Below are positions 1 through 8,101 of a stretch of 22,233 bases of DNA, one piece after another. The notes beneath the pieces were generated by a model that had not been told where the DNA came from, searched no databases, and saw nothing but the letters and a program-made list of their open reading frames with translations. The translations under genes and the position numbers were made by a program. Source of the DNA: Desulfovermiculus sp041686195 (GTDB lineage: Bacteria; Desulfobacterota; Desulfovibrionia; Desulfovibrionales; Desulfothermaceae); NCBI GenBank assembly GCA_041686195.1, contig JAWLEI010000053.1:1-22233 (forward strand). Direction: 5' to 3'. Numbering within the stretch: the first letter of the stretch is position 1; each line of letters begins with the position of its first letter.

Positions 1-1
1 C

Positions 2-436
2 CCGGGTGAAACAGAAGCCCATTTCCAATCCCTGGTATCCTTTGTGCAGGAAATGCGCTTTTGGCATGTAGGTGTGTTTGCTTTCTCAGCTGAGGAGGGT
101 ACGGCAGCGGCTCGCCTTCCCGGACAGGTGCCGGATGAAGTCAAAGAAAAGAGACGGCAGGAACTCATGCAGGTTCAGGCCGGGATCAGCCGGGAGATCC
201 TGGCTGACTATGTTGGTCAGACCATGCAGGTCCTGGTCGACCAGCCAGAACCGGAATGGGTCGCCCTGTTCCAGGGCCGGGTCTGGTTCCAGGCCCCGGA
301 GGTGGATGGATTGACGTATATCAGTTCAAGATGGGCCAGGCCAGGAGATATGCTCCGGGCCGAAGTGGTGGACAGCATGACCTACGACCTGTCTGCCCTG
401 GCCCTGGAGAACGTATCCGAACCGGCCCAGAAATGA
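2..436 (+). CDS. rimO: Ribosomal protein S12 methylthiotransferase RimO, C-terminal part (5' truncated by window)
   Basis: The reading frame is open from base 2 and encodes the last 144 residues of a radical-SAM methylthiotransferase. RimO adds a methylthio group to an aspartate of ribosomal protein S12. The visible part starts at PGET, a segment typical of the end of the radical-SAM barrel, followed by the conserved GVFAFSAEEGTAA and a VPDEVKEKRR helix. The last ~65 residues form a TRAM-like beta domain (QVLVDQPEPEW, RPGDMLRAEVVDS). The catalytic CxxxCxxC cluster lies outside the window. RimO is favoured over the related tRNA enzyme MiaB because of the F/YSxEEGTxA segment, but the N-terminus is needed to settle it. 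It ends 91 bp before rpsA on the same strand. Confidence 0.85.
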   Translation, partial: PGETEAHFQSLVSFVQEMRFWHVGVFAFSAEEGTAAARLPGQVPDEVKEKRRQELMQVQAGISREILADYVGQTMQVLVDQPEPEWVALFQGRVWFQAPEVDGLTYISSRWARPGDMLRAEVVDSMTYDLSALALENVSEPAQK

Positions 437-462
437 AATTTTATTTTTTGGACTTGTTTCAG

Positions 463-491
463 TTGCATTGCGAACCATGATCTGATAAATT
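463..491 (+). promoter_or_regulatory. Weak candidate sigma-70 promoter before rpsA
   Basis: TTGCAT (463-468) and TAAATT (486-491) are separated by 17 bp in the short AT-rich gap between rimO and rpsA. The match to consensus is poor, so rpsA could also be read through from rimO. An SD-like AGGGGGT lies at 511-517. Confidence 0.25.
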
Positions 492-527
492 TTACAAAAT
501 TTACCGTGCTAGGGGGTATGAGTTTTG

Positions 528-2297
528 ATGCACACAACGCAACCAGAGTATTTAGGCAACCAAGACATGAATTCCGAAAACGAAATGGCCATGGACGAAA
601 CCGACTTCGAAGCAGCCCTGGAGAACTATCTCCATTCCGACTTTGGTGAACTCGAAGATGGGAGTATCATCACTGGAACAGTGGTTAAGCTTGGAGACGA
701 ACACATCCTGGTGGATGTGAATTTCAAGTCCGAAGGGCAGATTTCAGCAGAGGAGTTCAAAGACCGGGACGGCAATCTCACTGTTCAGGTAGGGGATAAG
801 GTTGACGTCTTTGTGGTCCACAAGGACGACATGGAAGGGACCATTTCCCTGTCCCATCGCCGGGCCAAGCGGATGAAGGTTCTTGATGAACTTGAAGCCC
901 TGCAGGAACAGGAAAAGAATGTCAAGGGGACCATCATCCAGCGGATCAAGGGTGGGTACACCGTGGAAATCCAGGGCATTGAAGCCTTTTTGCCCGGTTC
1001 GCATGTAGACCTGCGGCCAGTACCGGATATGGATGCCCTGGTCAATCAGGAGTATGATTTCCGCATCTTGAAAATCAACCGCAAACGCAGCAATGTCATC
1101 GTGTCTCGCCGGGTGATCCTGGAAGAAGACCGCGAACACCAGCGTGATGAGCTCCTGGACACCCTGGAGGAAGGGCAGATCCTGACCGGAAAAGTCAAAA
1201 ACATCACCGAATACGGTGTCTTTGTCGATCTCGGCGGTCTGGACGGTCTGCTGCACATCACAGACATGTCCTGGAAGAGGATCAAGCATCCCAAAGAGAT
1301 GGTCCAAATGGGGGACAGTCTGGAGCTGAAAGTCCTGAACTATGATCGGGAAGGGCAGAAGGTATCACTTGGCATGAAGCAACTGGTACCCAACCCGTGG
1401 GAAGGAATTGCTGAAAAATATCCTCCAGACCAACGCTTCACTGGAAAGGTGACCAACATAGTGGACTACGGAGCCTTTGTGGAGCTGGAACCCGGAGTCG
1501 AGGGCCTGGTTCACATTTCTGAAATGTCCTGGACCCGAAAGCTTCGGCACCCCTCGCAAATGGTTCATGTGGGCGATGAAGTGGACGTGGTCATCTTAAG
1601 TGTCGACGCCGAGCGCAAACGCATATCCCTGGGCATGAAGCAGGTCAGACCCAACCCGTGGGATCTGGTCTATGAAAAGTATCCGGAAGGAACCATCCTG
1701 GAAGCACCGATCAAGAATATCACTGATTTCGGCATCTTTATCGGCATCGAAGACGGAATCGACGGACTCATTCATGTTTCTGACCTGTCCTGGACCAAAA
1801 AAATCCATCATCCGGGAGAAATGTATAATGTCGGGGACATGATCCAGGCCAAGGTGCTCACTGTGGACAAGGAAAACGAAAAGTTCACCTTGGGCGTCAA
1901 GCAGCTGACCGACGATCCATGGCTGCAGATTCCGCAGCTCTTCCCGGAAGGGACCACGGTCAGTGGAACCATTACCAATATCACTGATTTTGGTTTGTTT
2001 GTGGAAGTGCAGGAGGGAATCGAGGGTCTGGTTCATCTCTCTGAACTCAGCCCCAAAAAGATCAAGACCCCGGGCGAGCTCTATGAAGTGGGCCAGGAAG
2101 TCACAGCCAAGGTGATCCGGGTCAGCGCAGACGAGAGGCGTCTGGGTTTGTCCATCAAGGCCTACCTGGAAGAGGAAGAGCGCAAGCGAGCCCAAGAGCA
2201 ACGAGGCTCCGGAGCTGCTCCAACCGGAAGCAACCTGGGTGATCTCATCCGGCAAAAACTGGAAGATGAGGGGAATTCCTCCGGCGATGAGGAGTAG
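528..2297 (+). CDS. rpsA: 30S ribosomal protein S1
   Basis: Encodes ribosomal protein S1 (589 residues), which binds mRNA leaders and helps load them on the 30S subunit. Six S1/OB-fold repeats can be read, at about residues 40-107, 125-190, 215-280, 302-367, 388-454 and 474-540. Repeats 3-6 carry the characteristic Y/FGVFVxLxxGxxGLxHxSxMSW cores and xxVSLGMKQ ends, and the first two are more divergent, as usual for S1. A short charged tail (EEEERKRAQEQ then a Gly/Ser/Asp-rich end) follows. The ATG at 528 is chosen because AGGGGGT lies 10 bp upstream. A TTG directly before it (525) and an in-frame ATG at 567 are alternatives. The stop overlaps the start of sppA, suggesting coupled translation. 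Confidence 0.97.
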   Translation: MHTTQPEYLGNQDMNSENEMAMDETDFEAALENYLHSDFGELEDGSIITGTVVKLGDEHILVDVNFKSEGQISAEEFKDRDGNLTVQVGDKVDVFVVHKDDMEGTISLSHRRAKRMKVLDELEALQEQEKNVKGTIIQRIKGGYTVEIQGIEAFLPGSHVDLRPVPDMDALVNQEYDFRILKINRKRSNVIVSRRVILEEDREHQRDELLDTLEEGQILTGKVKNITEYGVFVDLGGLDGLLHITDMSWKRIKHPKEMVQMGDSLELKVLNYDREGQKVSLGMKQLVPNPWEGIAEKYPPDQRFTGKVTNIVDYGAFVELEPGVEGLVHISEMSWTRKLRHPSQMVHVGDEVDVVILSVDAERKRISLGMKQVRPNPWDLVYEKYPEGTILEAPIKNITDFGIFIGIEDGIDGLIHVSDLSWTKKIHHPGEMYNVGDMIQAKVLTVDKENEKFTLGVKQLTDDPWLQIPQLFPEGTTVSGTITNITDFGLFVEVQEGIEGLVHLSELSPKKIKTPGELYEVGQEVTAKVIRVSADERRLGLSIKAYLEEEERKRAQEQRGSGAAPTGSNLGDLIRQKLEDEGNSSGDEE

Positions 2298-3207
2298 ATT
2301 TAGCCAAAGGCACCCGCTGCTGTTTGGATTGTTTCTTGTTTTTACGGCCGTGGTCCTGACTTTTGGGGCCATGGCCTTTTTTTCATCCCTGCGCAGCGGT
2401 GATATCTCCTGGTTTGCGACCAAGATGGGCATAGTCCATGTACGAGGAACCCTTGTCGATTCCCGAAGAACAACGGACTGGATTGAACGCCTGGCCCAAG
2501 ATGATGCTGTCCAGGCTGTCCTGGTGCGCATAGACTCGCCTGGCGGGGTGGTAGCCCCCTCTCAGGAGATCTACGAAGCAGTGAGCAAATTGGCAAAGCG
2601 CAAACCGGTCCTGGCTTCTATGGGCGCTGTGGCTGCATCCGGCGGATATTACATCGCCTGCGCCGCAGATCGGATTGTGGCCAACCCGGGCAGTATCACC
2701 GGCAGCATTGGAGTCAAGGCCCAGATGTTGTCCTTTGAAGATCTTTTGCACCGCATCGGAGTTGTGGATCAAACAGTGAGCAGTGGACGGCTCAAGGACG
2801 CCGGGTCCCCCACCCAGTCACTTAGTGAATCAGAGCGGGAATACTTTGAGAACCTGGTCCAGGACCTGTATCAGCAGTTCGTCCTGGCCGTGGCTCAGGG
2901 CAGGAGCATGGACGTAGAGCAGGTCCGAGACCTGGCGGACGGCCGGGCCTTTACCGGAAGGCAGGCCCAAAAGGCAGGTCTTGTCGATTCCCTGGGCAGC
3001 ATGAGCGCCGCCAAGAACCAGCTCAAGGAGATGGCCAAAATCAAAGGACCGGTAAGCTATATAGAAGGACCGGAAGAGCCGTCGTCCCTATTGTCCTGGA
3101 TATTGGGGCTGGCAGCAAAATGGTCGGGGGCCAAGGCAGTAACCGGGCAGCGGACGGTCTTTTCATACATTTATTCCCCGCATGCTCCGGAAGCCGTCAT
3201 CAGATGA
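2287..3207 (+). CDS. sppA: Signal peptide peptidase SppA (S49 family, short single-domain form)
   Basis: An inner-membrane serine protease that digests cleaved signal peptides. The 306-residue product has one N-terminal membrane anchor (about residues 10-32) and one S49 protease domain, like the short bacillary SppA and unlike the 67-kDa E. coli enzyme. The Ser-Lys dyad is visible: Ser118 in VAASGGYY and Lys170 in SGRLKDAGSP. The 52-residue spacing matches that of Bacillus SppA. The region around SPGG also fits the oxyanion-hole segment of the family. The ATG at 2287 is chosen because it directly precedes an Arg-rich start and the membrane segment, with GAGGGG about 12 bp upstream. It overlaps the end of rpsA by 11 bp. 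In-frame ATGs at 2239 and 2266 would only add polar residues encoded inside rpsA. Confidence 0.92.
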   Translation: MRSRFSQRHPLLFGLFLVFTAVVLTFGAMAFFSSLRSGDISWFATKMGIVHVRGTLVDSRRTTDWIERLAQDDAVQAVLVRIDSPGGVVAPSQEIYEAVSKLAKRKPVLASMGAVAASGGYYIACAADRIVANPGSITGSIGVKAQMLSFEDLLHRIGVVDQTVSSGRLKDAGSPTQSLSESEREYFENLVQDLYQQFVLAVAQGRSMDVEQVRDLADGRAFTGRQAQKAGLVDSLGSMSAAKNQLKEMAKIKGPVSYIEGPEEPSSLLSWILGLAAKWSGAKAVTGQRTVFSYIYSPHAPEAVIR

Positions 3208-3226
3208 CCCGGTGCTGATCCGGGTC
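3206..3226 (+). terminator. Hairpin overlapping the sppA stop codon
   Basis: GACCCGG and CCGGGTC form a perfect 7-bp stem around a 7-base loop, beginning within the sppA stop codon. No T-run follows, so it is at best a weak or Rho-assisted terminator. A second small inverted repeat (CAGGAGT/ACTCCTG, 3249-3264) overlaps the end of the convergent gene. Confidence 0.35.
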
Positions 3227-3255
3227 CCTTGCTGTGGTTGGGAGCAAACAGGAGT

Positions 3256-3678
3256 TTACTCCTGGTCCAAATCTCCGATCATGTGCTCCTCGCGGTTCCT
3301 TTTTTGCTGGTCGGCTGCATCCAGGACCGGCTCGAATCCCGGCTTGAGAAATAAAGAGTGGTAATACTCTCCGTACTCCCCTGCATCGTGCATCTGGAAG
3401 TTAAACGGAGAAATGATGACCTCGATATCAATTCCCTGCTCTTCGAGAACAGGTTGAATTTTCTCAGCCATATCCAGCCCCCAGGCAAAACCCTGGTCAT
3501 TATACGCCTCCAGATCCTGCGTAATGCTTGGATCGGCCAAATGACAGACCAAGTCCACCTCGTCTCCCTGGAGGGGATCCCTGGGCGCATCGGAGTGGAC
3601 AAAGACCTCGATCACCCGGTCATCTAGTTCGGCAATACGCTCGGCCACAATCTTGAGCTTGTCAAAGCTTTCCTTCAT
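3256..3678 (-). CDS. Small conserved-looking protein of unknown function, possibly a degenerate nucleotidyltransferase fold
   Basis: A 140-residue acidic soluble protein. I do not recognise the family with certainty. The ATG is preceded by AAGGTAGGA at normal spacing, and codon choice resembles the neighbouring genes, so it looks real. The order of motifs recalls small MNT-type nucleotidyltransferases. VFVHSD (25-30) sits where GSxxxG is expected, EVDLVCHLAD (40-49) resembles the SDxDLxV metal motif with Glu for the first Asp, and GIDIEVII (82-89) could supply the third acidic strand. The key Gly-Ser is replaced by His-Ser, so activity is doubtful even if the fold is right. The tail has an aromatic patch (EYGEYYHSLF) and ends in charged residues. 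It is convergent with sppA and downstream of the TPR gene on the same strand. Confidence 0.6.
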   Translation of the reverse strand: MKESFDKLKIVAERIAELDDRVIEVFVHSDAPRDPLQGDEVDLVCHLADPSITQDLEAYNDQGFAWGLDMAEKIQPVLEEQGIDIEVIISPFNFQMHDAGEYGEYYHSLFLKPGFEPVLDAADQQKRNREEHMIGDLDQE

Positions 3679-3731
3679 ACCATCCTACCTTCGCCACGTG
3701 CTGGCAAGAGTCTTAATTCTTACACTTTGCA

Positions 3732-3768
3732 CTCCTCAAGCATGCTCAAAAAAAGAGCACTCAAGGAG
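3732..3768. repeat. Long bulged inverted repeat between two minus-strand genes
   Basis: TGCTC/GAGCA (3743-3747 with 3755-3759) encloses an A7 loop. It is extended, after a 2-base bulge, by nine further pairs (3732-3740 with 3760-3768, two of them wobble when read on the minus strand). It lies in the 210-bp gap between the TPR gene and the small gene at 3256-3678. It could end TPR transcription or sit in the leader of the next gene. There is no T-run after the stem. Confidence 0.45.
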
Positions 3769-3888
3769 CAAAATACCCGCTATCACATGTTAAGACCTCT
3801 TTGTTCCGGCCCAAAGACGTCTCAAGCCGTCTGAATCTAATCCAGTTTGATTCTTGAGACAAGGGGTAAAGGGCACAAAAGGCAAAAG

Positions 3889-4422
3889 TCATCCTGTTTG
3901 ATCCAATGTTTGTTGCTCGGCAATGGCTTGTTGGATGTTCTCTGCCACTTGTTCCGGACTTGAAGGACCTCCTGTCTCATAAAGGGCTATCTGTAAATTC
4001 AGAGCCCGCTGGATAACCGGCTGATCGGTATTCATATATCTTCTCCAAACCGATATAGCCTCAGCCAGACGATCCTGCCGGGTCAGAGCCAGCCCGAGAT
4101 GCAAGAGGGCAAACACGTCATGAGGATGCCGGGCCAATATGGCCTCAAACACCCTGCCGGCCTCGGACAGGCGGCCAGCCTGCAGCAGGCAATACCCCAG
4201 TTTGCGCTCGGCCTGCACATGGTCCGGGCTTTTCTTCAGCAATGCATGGAGCCCGGCTATGGCTTCCTCCAACTGGTTCTGGTCAATAAGACGGTCAATA
4301 GCTTTGGATTTTGGATCTCGGCCGGTTGGGGCCCGAGGAGTCGCGTCTTGCCGCAGGCGGCCGGTCAAGGCCATGAGCATGTCCCGCCTGGAAAAAGTGC
4401 GCTTGGGAAAAAAATGTGACAT
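3889..4422 (-). CDS. Tetratricopeptide-repeat protein
   Basis: A 177-residue protein whose middle (about residues 40-130) is built of at least two and a half TPR helix pairs. The repeats read DQNQLEEAIAGLHALLKKSPDH, then LGYCLLQAGRLSEAGRVFEAILARHPHD, then LGLALTRQDRLAEAISVWRRYM, with the usual Gly, Ala and Pro positions. TPRs mediate protein-protein contacts; the partner is unknown. The N-terminus carries FSRRDMLMALTG, which resembles a twin-arginine motif, but the stretch after it is charged (RLRQDATPR), so export is unlikely. No clear Shine-Dalgarno is seen. The ATG at 4422 gives MSHFFPKRTFSRRDM; a GTG at 4437 adds five residues. Upstream on the same strand is the GGDEF protein, 250 bp away. 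Confidence 0.75.
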   Translation of the reverse strand: MSHFFPKRTFSRRDMLMALTGRLRQDATPRAPTGRDPKSKAIDRLIDQNQLEEAIAGLHALLKKSPDHVQAERKLGYCLLQAGRLSEAGRVFEAILARHPHDVFALLHLGLALTRQDRLAEAISVWRRYMNTDQPVIQRALNLQIALYETGGPSSPEQVAENIQQAIAEQQTLDQTG

Positions 4423-4675
4423 AAGATATTGGAACACAAGGTGATAGAGTTTCTCGCATCATGAAGGCCTTCGCCATGAGTCCCCTGCAAGAGTCTTTAT
4501 TGCAGGCCTACCACGGACCTGCCGTGCACCTGTGAATATCCCAGCATGCAGATCATCCGCGGGCTCAAAATGTAGCCTGGAACCGGCTATGGGGCAACCC
4601 CGGGCGAATCAAAAATCCACTGACGATCCCGAACTACAAATCCGGCGCCGACAGAATTTTTGGCTTCATGCGGGA
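4423..4675. other. Gene-free spacer with small hairpins
   Basis: No convincing gene lies between the GGDEF gene and the TPR gene. Two hairpins are visible: CCTGCAA/TTGCAGG (4484-4490 with 4500-4506, 9-base loop) and CACGG/CCGTG around ACCTG (about 4513-4526). GGGGCAACCCC near 4591 is a third short one. I compared the segment with cyclic-di-GMP, cobalamin, TPP and molybdenum-cofactor riboswitch motifs from memory and saw no match. Confidence 0.4.
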
Positions 4676-6571
4676 TTACTGGGTATTTTCGCAGTGGATA
4701 AAGACTTGGACCAAATGGGGATCGAACTGGGTCCCAGCCCCTTTTTTCAGCTCAGACAGGGCCTGAGCATGGGATTTGGGAGAATGGTAGGGTCTGGCCA
4801 TGGTCATGGCTGTATAGGCCTTGAGTATGGCCATGATCCGGGAAGGCAATGGGATGTTTTCGCCGCTCAATCCAAGTGGATACCCTTGTCCATTCCACCA
4901 TTCATGCTGCTTGTAGATCCATTCGGCAATGGGCTGGAGCTCTTTTGTGTATCGTGCGATACGGTATCCTGTCTCCGCCTGTTTGCAGATCAAGGCCAGC
5001 TCTTCACGGCTTAAGGGGGTATCCTTGTCAGTAATATCTTTTGGTACTCCTAACAATCCAACATTGTGGACCTTGGCAAACAAAAGCAGGTACTCGGTTT
5101 CCTGGGCAGAGAGTTCCAGGGCATGGGCCAATTTGCGGAGTTTTTCTTCCAATGTGCGCCTTCGCTGTTCATTGCCTGGTTCGCGCTGATTGAGCATGGA
5201 CAATAAGATGCCATAGGCATCAGACTTATGTCGCCGCTTATTGTACATTTTGTTCCGGTACATAGATTCGTCGGCTTGCTTGAACAGGGCCTGCATATCA
5301 AAAGGGGGGTCCTCATCCATGGCATAGCCGATGGACAAGTGCAAGGGAAGCTCCAGATGAGAGCTGTTATACCGGTTCATATTCTTTTTGATCCGCTTGA
5401 TGGCATGTATCAAGTCCATGTGCGAGGCATTGGGCAATAACACGGCAAACTCGTCTCCACCTATGCGGGCCACCATGTCGCTGATCCGAAAAGAGGTCAT
5501 AAGAGTTTCCGCAGCGGCCTTAATCAGTTGATCCCCTTTTTCGTGACCTAAGGTGTCGTTGATGATCTTCAAGCAGTCCACATCGCATATGATCAGGCTC
5601 ACCATTTCATAACGAGCTTCAGCAATCCGGTTCATCTCCTGTTCAAAGTAATTGCGATTAAACAACCCGGTCAAGGAATCGTGGAAGGTCATGAATTTTA
5701 TTTGTTCTTCAGTCTGTTTGCGCTGGGAGATATCTCGGTTCACAGTTAAAATGACCCGCATACTATCATACTGAAAAATCCTGGCCCGGGATTCAACCCA
5801 TTTGTAATGCCCATCCTGATGCCGCATCCTGACCTCAATAATGGACTCCTCTGTGTGCTGGTATTTGAGGTCCTGCAGGGAACTCTCGACCTCCTTTCTA
5901 TCATCTGGATGAAAAATCTCGAGTGCCCCTTGGTGCATAAGCTCATGCTGTGTGTAGCCCAACAAGCGAAAGGCACTTTCATTGACATACAATATGCAGC
6001 CATTGTCATCCTGCAAAAAAATAATGTCGTCCAGCTTATCGGTGATGAATTTGTAGGTATCGAAGCCTTCCATAACCATCATGCCCTCTTGCTGTGCACT
6101 CAAGGGCTGAACCAAAACAGCTATTCTGGAAAGTACAGGCAGGGGAACGATAGTCATTTCCAATCGGGAGACATTTTGATCCGCGTCGTGCGGAAAACAC
6201 CCTGGGGCGTACAGGGCTATGCAGGAGGCAAAAAGGTTGGCCTTGACTTTTTCTTTGGTCTCTGCACTCAAACGAAAGTTCTGAAAAAGATTGAGAGAAG
6301 CAGCCCCATGATCTGCACAGGGGCATAGCTGTACAAAATCCGGGCAGGCGTAAGCTAAGTCCCCATTGAGGTAGAACAACGCCAAGCCATGGGTATGGAG
6401 AGATTCGCACAACAGCTTGTGGTTTATAGGTGGGCTGCTTTTTTTGATTCTGATCAATCCTGACTCCGGCTGGGTCGCTGTCCTGTTCACGTTTTGCCCT
6501 CGGCCCCAGGCGCCCGGCTTCATCATGGATGTCTCTTCTGCCACGCACGTTAGATGCCTTGCAAGGTTCAT
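4676..6571 (-). CDS. PAS-GGDEF diguanylate cyclase with a degenerate HD-GYP-like C-terminal domain
   Basis: A 631-residue cytoplasmic signalling protein with no membrane segment. Order: a Cys-containing sensor-like region (about 50-160), a PAS domain (172-285, ending RDISQRKQTEEQ), a GGDEF domain (295-445) and an HD-GYP-like domain (470-630). The cyclase motif GGDEF (371-375) is intact. An RxxD inhibitory site (Arg362-Asp365) sits exactly five residues before it, so c-di-GMP synthesis with product inhibition is likely. In the last domain GQGYP is kept, but HD is HN (502-503), the usual HxxxG helix is QAETG, HHE is QHE, and the later Asp is lost (LKAYTAM). Phosphodiesterase activity is therefore unlikely. 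The start is uncertain: ATG 6571 and ATG 6526 are plausible. TTG 6772 has GGAGA upstream but would read through a perfect hairpin and non-coding-looking sequence. Confidence 0.9.
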   Translation of the reverse strand: MNLARHLTCVAEETSMMKPGAWGRGQNVNRTATQPESGLIRIKKSSPPINHKLLCESLHTHGLALFYLNGDLAYACPDFVQLCPCADHGAASLNLFQNFRLSAETKEKVKANLFASCIALYAPGCFPHDADQNVSRLEMTIVPLPVLSRIAVLVQPLSAQQEGMMVMEGFDTYKFITDKLDDIIFLQDDNGCILYVNESAFRLLGYTQHELMHQGALEIFHPDDRKEVESSLQDLKYQHTEESIIEVRMRHQDGHYKWVESRARIFQYDSMRVILTVNRDISQRKQTEEQIKFMTFHDSLTGLFNRNYFEQEMNRIAEARYEMVSLIICDVDCLKIINDTLGHEKGDQLIKAAAETLMTSFRISDMVARIGGDEFAVLLPNASHMDLIHAIKRIKKNMNRYNSSHLELPLHLSIGYAMDEDPPFDMQALFKQADESMYRNKMYNKRRHKSDAYGILLSMLNQREPGNEQRRRTLEEKLRKLAHALELSAQETEYLLLFAKVHNVGLLGVPKDITDKDTPLSREELALICKQAETGYRIARYTKELQPIAEWIYKQHEWWNGQGYPLGLSGENIPLPSRIMAILKAYTAMTMARPYHSPKSHAQALSELKKGAGTQFDPHLVQVFIHCENTQ

Positions 6572-6741
6572 GCTGGAATAGTCCGACCCTGCCTTCAGCG
6601 TATAAAGAAGGCTGACACGTGCCGCGAAAACGAGATTTTGCTTTCGACATTTCACCGAAAACGCCCATAGGCCCTTGATGAGCTGCCCATAACCTGTGTG
6701 CAGATATGTGCATACAGACTCACTAGGAGGAAGAGTGTTGC

Positions 6742-6761
6742 ATATGCTTAAGAAAGCATAT
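6742..6761. repeat. Perfect 8-bp inverted repeat upstream of the GGDEF gene
   Basis: ATATGCTT and AAGCATAT are separated by four bases (AAGA). It lies about 170 bp before the preferred start of the minus-strand signalling gene and could be an operator or a leader hairpin. It argues that the coding region begins further downstream. Confidence 0.45.
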
Positions 6762-6821
6762 TGAAATGACAATGAAATTCTCCATTAACTTACAAGAGAT
6801 CACTGGGGTTAAAAATTACTT

Positions 6822-6850
6822 TTGACAACAAAATAGAAAAGCTTTAAACG
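6822..6850 (+). promoter_or_regulatory. Candidate promoter for the TauE/SafE gene pair
   Basis: A perfect TTGACA (6822-6827) is followed after 17 bp by TAAACG, a poor -10 box. The leader to the exporter start would be about 250 bases. The strong -35 and weak -10 would suit an activated promoter, and a CRP/FNR-like palindrome lies just downstream. Confidence 0.3.
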
Positions 6851-6862
6851 AAAGGAACTGAA

Positions 6863-6880
6863 TTGTGTAAAATTTCACAA
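6863..6880. promoter_or_regulatory. CRP/FNR-family-like palindrome
   Basis: TTGTGTAAAATTTCACAA has the form TGTGN-N6-NCACA, one base away from the classical CRP half-site pair TGTGA-N6-TCACA, with matching outer T and A. It stands in the 330-bp divergent gap between the GGDEF gene (-) and the exporter gene (+). Anaerobic deltaproteobacteria carry several CRP/FNR regulators with sites of this general form. Which one, and in which direction it acts, is not visible. The remainder of the gap holds no credible gene. Confidence 0.4.
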
Positions 6881-7100
6881 GTGCTGGGGAGTGCATAAAA
6901 ACGACAAACTGCGAAAGGGGGAGCTATGCCAATAAAATGAGGAACATAGAGACGTTATCGTTGAAAAGCATGTACCCGGCCCGGAAAGCAAATTTTATTC
7001 TTGATCCCTTGCAGTTTGGGGCAGACAGATACGGTACCGGGCAGGAAATTCGGGGACAGCGCGCGTAGTGAAATTGAATGCATGACCAAGGAGTAGGTTC

Positions 7101-8093
7101 ATGAAAGCGTTTCTGGCCAAAAGAAAAGCCATTTTCAAGGGACTGGGATGGGCCTTGCTCATTGCTCTGGCTGTGGTGGTGAGCGTGAGTACCATCCATG
7201 CCGCCAACGAGCTTGAGCCCATGGGCATGAGCCCGCTGATGTTTTTTATTGGATTGTTACTCGTCTGTATAGCAATCGGCGTATTTGCCGTCCTGGCCGG
7301 AGTTGGAGGTGGAGTCATCTTCACTCCGCTGTTCATGGGATTTACACCAATTGATTCCTATATCATCCGCTCTACAGGCTTGTTTGTGGCCATGGCCGGG
7401 GCCCTGGTGGCGGCCAGGCCTTTCTTGCGCCGGGGGGTAGCCAACATCCGGCTGCTGTTCACCGGAGCCGTCCCCTACACGGTGTTTGCCGTTATCGGGG
7501 CCCTTATGGCTGGATATATTCAGGCTCACATGGGTAAGGGCGGAGAAGCCTTCATTAATGGGGCATTGGGCCTTATTGTTATCGGCATAGGTATGTTGTT
7601 CATCTTTTTTGGCGGAAAGTCGGAATACCCGGAAGTCAGCCACATGGACAAATTTTCAGCCAAGCTCGGTCTGGCCATGCCATATTACGAGGCATCCCTG
7701 GGCAAGGTGGTGAACTACAAGTTGACCAGGGCGGCCTTGGGGATGGTTCTGTTCTGCGGGGTTGGGCTTATTTCCGGACTGTTCGGGCTTGGAGCCGGTT
7801 GGGCCATGGTTCCGGTCTTCAACCTGGTCATGATGGCTCCGCTCAAAGTGGCAGCAACCAGCAGCAAGGTCATGATATCCTTGGGCGATACAGCTGCTGT
7901 CTGGCCGTACATTGCGGGGGGTGGAATGTTTCCTCTCTTTGCCGTGCCCAGCTTAATCGGCCTGATAGTGGGTACCTTGATCGGAGCCAGGATTATGCTC
8001 AAGGTCAAGGCTGGTTTTATTCGTTACCTGATCATCGCAGTGATGCTATTTTCAGGGATCAGATTGGTTCAAAAAGCAATCGGGATGATGTAG
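7101..8093 (+). CDS. TauE/SafE-family sulfite/organosulfonate exporter-like membrane protein
   Basis: A 330-residue polytopic inner-membrane protein of the TauE/SafE (DUF81) family, members of which export sulfite, sulfoacetate or other anions. About eight or nine hydrophobic spans are visible. The family shows a twofold repeat with Gly-rich signatures, here VLAGVGGGVIFTPLF (near 64-78) and GLFGLGAGWAMVPVFNL (near 225-241). The first span (about 13-35) is followed by HAANELEP and may be a cleaved signal or an extra anchor. AAGGAG lies 8 bp before the ATG. The next gene begins 8 bp after the stop, so the two are almost surely cotranscribed. In a sulfate reducer sulfite is an intermediate, but the substrate cannot be read from the sequence. 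Confidence 0.88.
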   Translation: MKAFLAKRKAIFKGLGWALLIALAVVVSVSTIHAANELEPMGMSPLMFFIGLLLVCIAIGVFAVLAGVGGGVIFTPLFMGFTPIDSYIIRSTGLFVAMAGALVAARPFLRRGVANIRLLFTGAVPYTVFAVIGALMAGYIQAHMGKGGEAFINGALGLIVIGIGMLFIFFGGKSEYPEVSHMDKFSAKLGLAMPYYEASLGKVVNYKLTRAALGMVLFCGVGLISGLFGLGAGWAMVPVFNLVMMAPLKVAATSSKVMISLGDTAAVWPYIAGGGMFPLFAVPSLIGLIVGTLIGARIMLKVKAGFIRYLIIAVMLFSGIRLVQKAIGMM

Positions 8094-8101
8094 GAGGGAC
8101 C

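Noticed and set aside
1596..2531. Long minus-strand reading opposite rpsA and sppA (about 310 codons)
   Set aside because: It lies wholly opposite two unmistakable genes, has shadow-type composition and no ribosome-binding site.
4423..4675. Riboswitch between the GGDEF and TPR genes
   Set aside because: Hairpins exist, but none of the conserved cores of riboswitch classes I know could be found.
6572..6772. 67-residue N-terminal extension of the GGDEF protein from TTG 6772
   Set aside because: It would translate a perfect hairpin and a stretch with poor codon choice. A GGAGA before the TTG keeps it possible, but ATG 6571 or 6526 is preferred.
6937..7068. Possible 43-codon gene in the exporter leader, overlapping a four-codon reading (MPIK) behind GGGGGAG
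   Set aside because: The longer one has no ribosome-binding site of its own and no recognisable features. A leader peptide cannot be excluded but is not supported.
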